Of a stretch of 64,000 nucleotides of DNA, positions 63,211 to 64,000 are shown one piece after another (within the stretch, counting starts at the first letter, position 1; each line of letters opens with the position of its first letter). The translations under genes were made by a program, and so were the position numbers. Source of the stretch: a virus; the IMG/VR virus record IMGVR_UViG_3300032288_004815, positions 1-64,000 of that record; one strand, given 5' to 3'. Below the pieces are notes generated by a model. It was not told the DNA's origin, made no database searches, and worked only from the letters and a program-made list of their open reading frames with translations.

Positions 63211-64000
63211 TTATTTTCCTTGTTTACTTAACATACCAGCTTTTTGCAAAGCACTACCTAATGCGCTAGCAGTTGTTGGAGTTTCTGCTGCTTTTAAAAC
63301 CAATGGTTGTAATACACTGATAGCTTTTTGTTGGTCGGCACTTAAAGGTCTACCGTCATTTGTATTTACTATGGCCTGCGCCAATGCGTTTGTGTTAGTT
63401 CCAGGAGGAACAACTGTGGTCAAACTACTGGCCATGGTTTTAGCAGTGGCAGTGTCTTGTGCTTGTGCTTGTTTTTCTTTACGCTCTTGACTAGTGCCAG
63501 TCTGGCTTGTGATCTGTTGATTTGGATTAGTGTCCTGTTGGTTGGCACTAGTAGCCTGTAAAGTTGGTGAAGTTGACTGACGAGTGGGATCAGTTGCCGG
63601 GTCTTGTTCTTTGATAGGCTTGTCATCCTTGTCGGCAATGTCGCGCAGTCTTTGTGCTAATTGTTTGATATCCACCGGACCATATCGGCGTTCTTGTTCT
63701 TTAGCCCGTTGACCTAATCTTCTTACTAAATCGTCAAACTCATCAAAACTATATCTGTCAGCCACATCTTTTTTGTTTGTCATTCTTGTTTCCCTTACCG
63801 CAGTTTTATTATCAACTATCTGCACCATTCTATTATACCACTGTCCTGCTGGAGTAAGTAGGTGTGGATTTCTTTTAGTTAGAAACTCGCTGTGCTTCTT
63901 AACAAATTCATTGTATGCTCGAGATCCTGGTTGTAAATTTCTAGCTGTTGCTGCATTATTAGCTAATATTTCAACTACTGGTGTATTGGGTTGTGTTTTT
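63211..64000 (-). CDS. Giant Pro-rich virion protein, C-terminal part, mirror copy
   Basis: Mirror of 53667-54456. The gene runs out of the window at its 5' side, so only the last 262 residues are seen. An internal ATG at 63828 is not a start. Confidence 0.62.
   Translation of the reverse strand, partial: KTQPNTPVVEILANNAATARNLQPGSRAYNEFVKKHSEFLTKRNPHLLTPAGQWYNRMVQIVDNKTAVRETRMTNKKDVADRYSFDEFDDLVRRLGQRAKEQERRYGPVDIKQLAQRLRDIADKDDKPIKEQDPATDPTRQSTSPTLQATSANQQDTNPNQQITSQTGTSQERKEKQAQAQDTATAKTMASSLTTVVPPGTNTNALAQAIVNTNDGRPLSADQQKAISVLQPLVLKAAETPTTASALGSALQKAGMLSKQGK

Larger units (their letters stand above)
58834..64000 (-). repeat. Right arm of giant perfect palindrome
   Basis: Exact reverse complement of 53667-58833, reaching the window edge and probably beyond. 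No base differences were found in the coding or non-coding parts I compared. Probable fold-back artefact. Confidence 0.97.

Noticed and set aside
58834-64000. Second set of genes on the minus strand as real duplicates
   Set aside because: They are base-perfect mirror copies around one point that also breaks a gene; counted only as repeat copies.

Overview
The window reads as part of a large T4-like myovirus genome that infects a Gram-negative bacterium, most likely a freshwater betaproteobacterium. Signs of a T4-like phage are a gp44-type clamp-loader ATPase, an ATP-dependent DNA ligase, a gp31/GroES-like co-chaperonin, PhoH, DsbA, homing endonucleases placed between core genes, T4-type late promoter motifs (TATAAATA, NATAAATA or CTAAATA) and very compact, ATG/TGA-overlapping, AT-rich genes. 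The host guess rests on three cell-like genes: a Porin_4-type porin, a Bug/TctC periplasmic receptor and an S11 peptidase. No capsid, terminase, tail sheath or DNA polymerase gene is visible, so this is only part of the genome.

Layout. 1-6236: tail of a fatty-acid desaturase, a SWIM protein, DNA ligase, many small early-type genes, a GGQ release-factor-like protein, PsiE and an SDR enzyme. 6246-8663: an isolated HTH gene, a phosphoesterase, tRNA-Arg(UCU) and a porin. 8678-15988: small conserved phage genes, a 2OG-oxygenase-like protein, a D-Ala-D-Ala peptidase, a MazG-like enzyme and a Bax-inhibitor-like membrane protein. 16013-17129: translation factor IF-1, an SOD-like protein and an A-type Fe-S carrier. 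17173-22086: three tail-fibre or baseplate-like proteins. 22138-30878: small genes, GroES-like protein, cytidylyltransferase, two homing endonucleases, clamp loader, a radical SAM enzyme, HAD and sulfotransferase-like proteins. 30847-33498 is the only unique minus-strand island: radical SAM/SPASM, PhoH, methyltransferase. 33581-37746: TctC receptor, sulfotransferase-like, 2OG oxygenase and glycosyltransferase-like genes. 37764-40147: lysis cassette. 40465-43598: DnaJ and ClpA. 44313-58756: glycosyltransferase, virion-associated modular proteins, Dps-like protein, a radical SAM enzyme and DsbA.

From 58834 to the end the sequence is an exact reverse complement of 53667-58833. The turning point cuts a sulfotransferase-like gene after 27 codons, so I read the right arm as a probable fold-back assembly or library artefact; a hairpin genome end is less likely. 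Genes in the right arm should not be counted twice.

Regulation. Eight promoters of host sigma70 type are visible, seven with a full 17-bp spacer in front of early-type genes and one in front of dsbA, plus a likely tRNA promoter. Late motifs precede virion, lysis and homing genes. At several loci the late motif sits inside a hairpin whose 3' arm covers the start codon or ribosome site. Early read-through RNA would fold and be silent, while late RNA would start inside the hairpin and be translated. That is the known logic of T4 gene e and I-TevI, here apparently used at many genes.
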